From G001797105 sp964528155 (lineage in GTDB: Bacteria; Chloroflexota; Anaerolineae; Anaerolineales; E44-bin32): a stretch of DNA of 28,557 nucleotides. The stretch spans positions 1 through 28,557 of the forward strand of contig CAZGRL010000045.1 of assembly GCA_964528155.1 (NCBI GenBank), given 5' to 3'. Below, piece by piece: positions 24,649-28,557 of this stretch (position 1 is the first letter of the stretch; every line of letters begins with the position of its first letter). The translations under genes and the position numbers were made by a program. The notes below the pieces were generated by a model that worked only from the letters and a program-made list of their open reading frames with translations, had not been told where the DNA came from and did no database searches.

Positions 24649-24755
24649 ACTACTGTAGGCCCGCCCGCCTGCCTACACTGAGCGTCGGATGCCCGCGGAG
24701 CCCCTGCCAAACGGCGGAGGGTGAGAGGCTTCGCGCGCCTTGAAAGGAGATCCAG

Positions 24756-28337
<3,582 letters not shown>

Positions 28338-28354
28338 TCCGCCTGATCGCGGAT

Positions 28355-28391
28355 AAGGCTTCCGGAGCCTCCGAGGCTCCGGAAGCCTTTT
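28355..28391 (+). terminator. Strong intrinsic terminator after nifJ
   Basis: AAGGCTTCCGGAGCCT and AGGCTCCGGAAGCCTT form a perfect 16-pair stem with a CCG loop, followed by four T residues. It lies 18 bases after the stop codon and closes the nifJ transcript. Confidence 0.9.
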
Positions 28392-28425
28392 GCGTCTCGG
28401 GAAAGCTCGTGAAGCGAGGGCTGAG

Positions 28426-28450
28426 CCCCCACCCCCTTACCCCCTCTCCC
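28426..28450. repeat. C-rich low-complexity repeat tract
   Basis: The tract has three units of the form CCCCC separated by A, TTA and a closing TCTCCC, seen as CACCCCCTTACCCCCTCTCC. It resembles short dispersed C-rich intergenic repeats of other bacteria. The final 100 bases hold no gene that I can support. Confidence 0.4.
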
Positions 28451-28557
28451 GGCAACCAAGGTGACTTCCGGGGGTGGAGGTCTTCTTGAATGCTGGGGGC
28501 GGCTAAAAAGAACCCTCTGCGGCACGTGTGGGCTTGAGAGTGTGAGGCCAGTGGAGG

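Overview
This is a GC-rich bacterial window with tightly packed, often translationally coupled genes and few spacers. The mix fits a member of the Chloroflexota or a similar deep-branching lineage with anaerobic or facultative metabolism: a single-chain pyruvate:ferredoxin oxidoreductase, a thioredoxin-VKOR fusion, a soluble multi-GAF histidine kinase, CaiB/BaiF and thiolase enzymes, and FdrA/DUF1116. No rRNA, tRNA, CRISPR array or transposase is visible, so this taxonomic guess is inference only.

Region 1 (1-9436) is a catabolic block built around a divergent promoter near 6.4 kb. Leftward on the minus strand run the FAD-binding and [2Fe-2S] subunits of a molybdenum hydroxylase, an amidase, FdrA, a DUF1116 protein and a metal-dependent cyclase that runs off the window. 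Amidase/FdrA and FdrA/DUF1116 overlap by 4 bases. Rightward run a CaiB/BaiF CoA-transferase and a thiolase-fold protein whose nucleophilic cysteine is replaced by methionine; a CoxG-like protein faces them. FdrA and DUF1116 resemble subunits of the E. coli oxamate carbamoyltransferase, so the block may hydroxylate, open and deamidate or decarbamoylate a nitrogenous ring or ureide. The hydroxylase large subunit and a DUF2877 subunit are not in the window.

Region 2 (9582-13857, minus) holds a broken C-terminal copy of a membrane methyltransferase, a lipoprotein cytochrome c, the intact methyltransferase, a PH-SHOCT membrane protein, a thioredoxin-VKOR disulfide-forming fusion, and a P-loop-like protein of unknown function coupled to that fusion.

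Region 3 (14188-18598, plus) is a run of a LOG-family phosphoribohydrolase, a DinB-fold protein, SbcD and SbcC. Region 4 (18764-22993, minus) is a 1040-residue orphan sensor kinase and a sugar-nucleotide-epimerase-like SDR protein. A 533-base spacer rich in hairpins follows.

Region 5 (23527-28557) has a dihydroorotate-dehydrogenase-like flavoprotein divergent from the PFOR gene, which ends in a strong intrinsic terminator. PFOR would supply acetyl-CoA and reduced ferredoxin; the flavoprotein may share its redox partner or its control.
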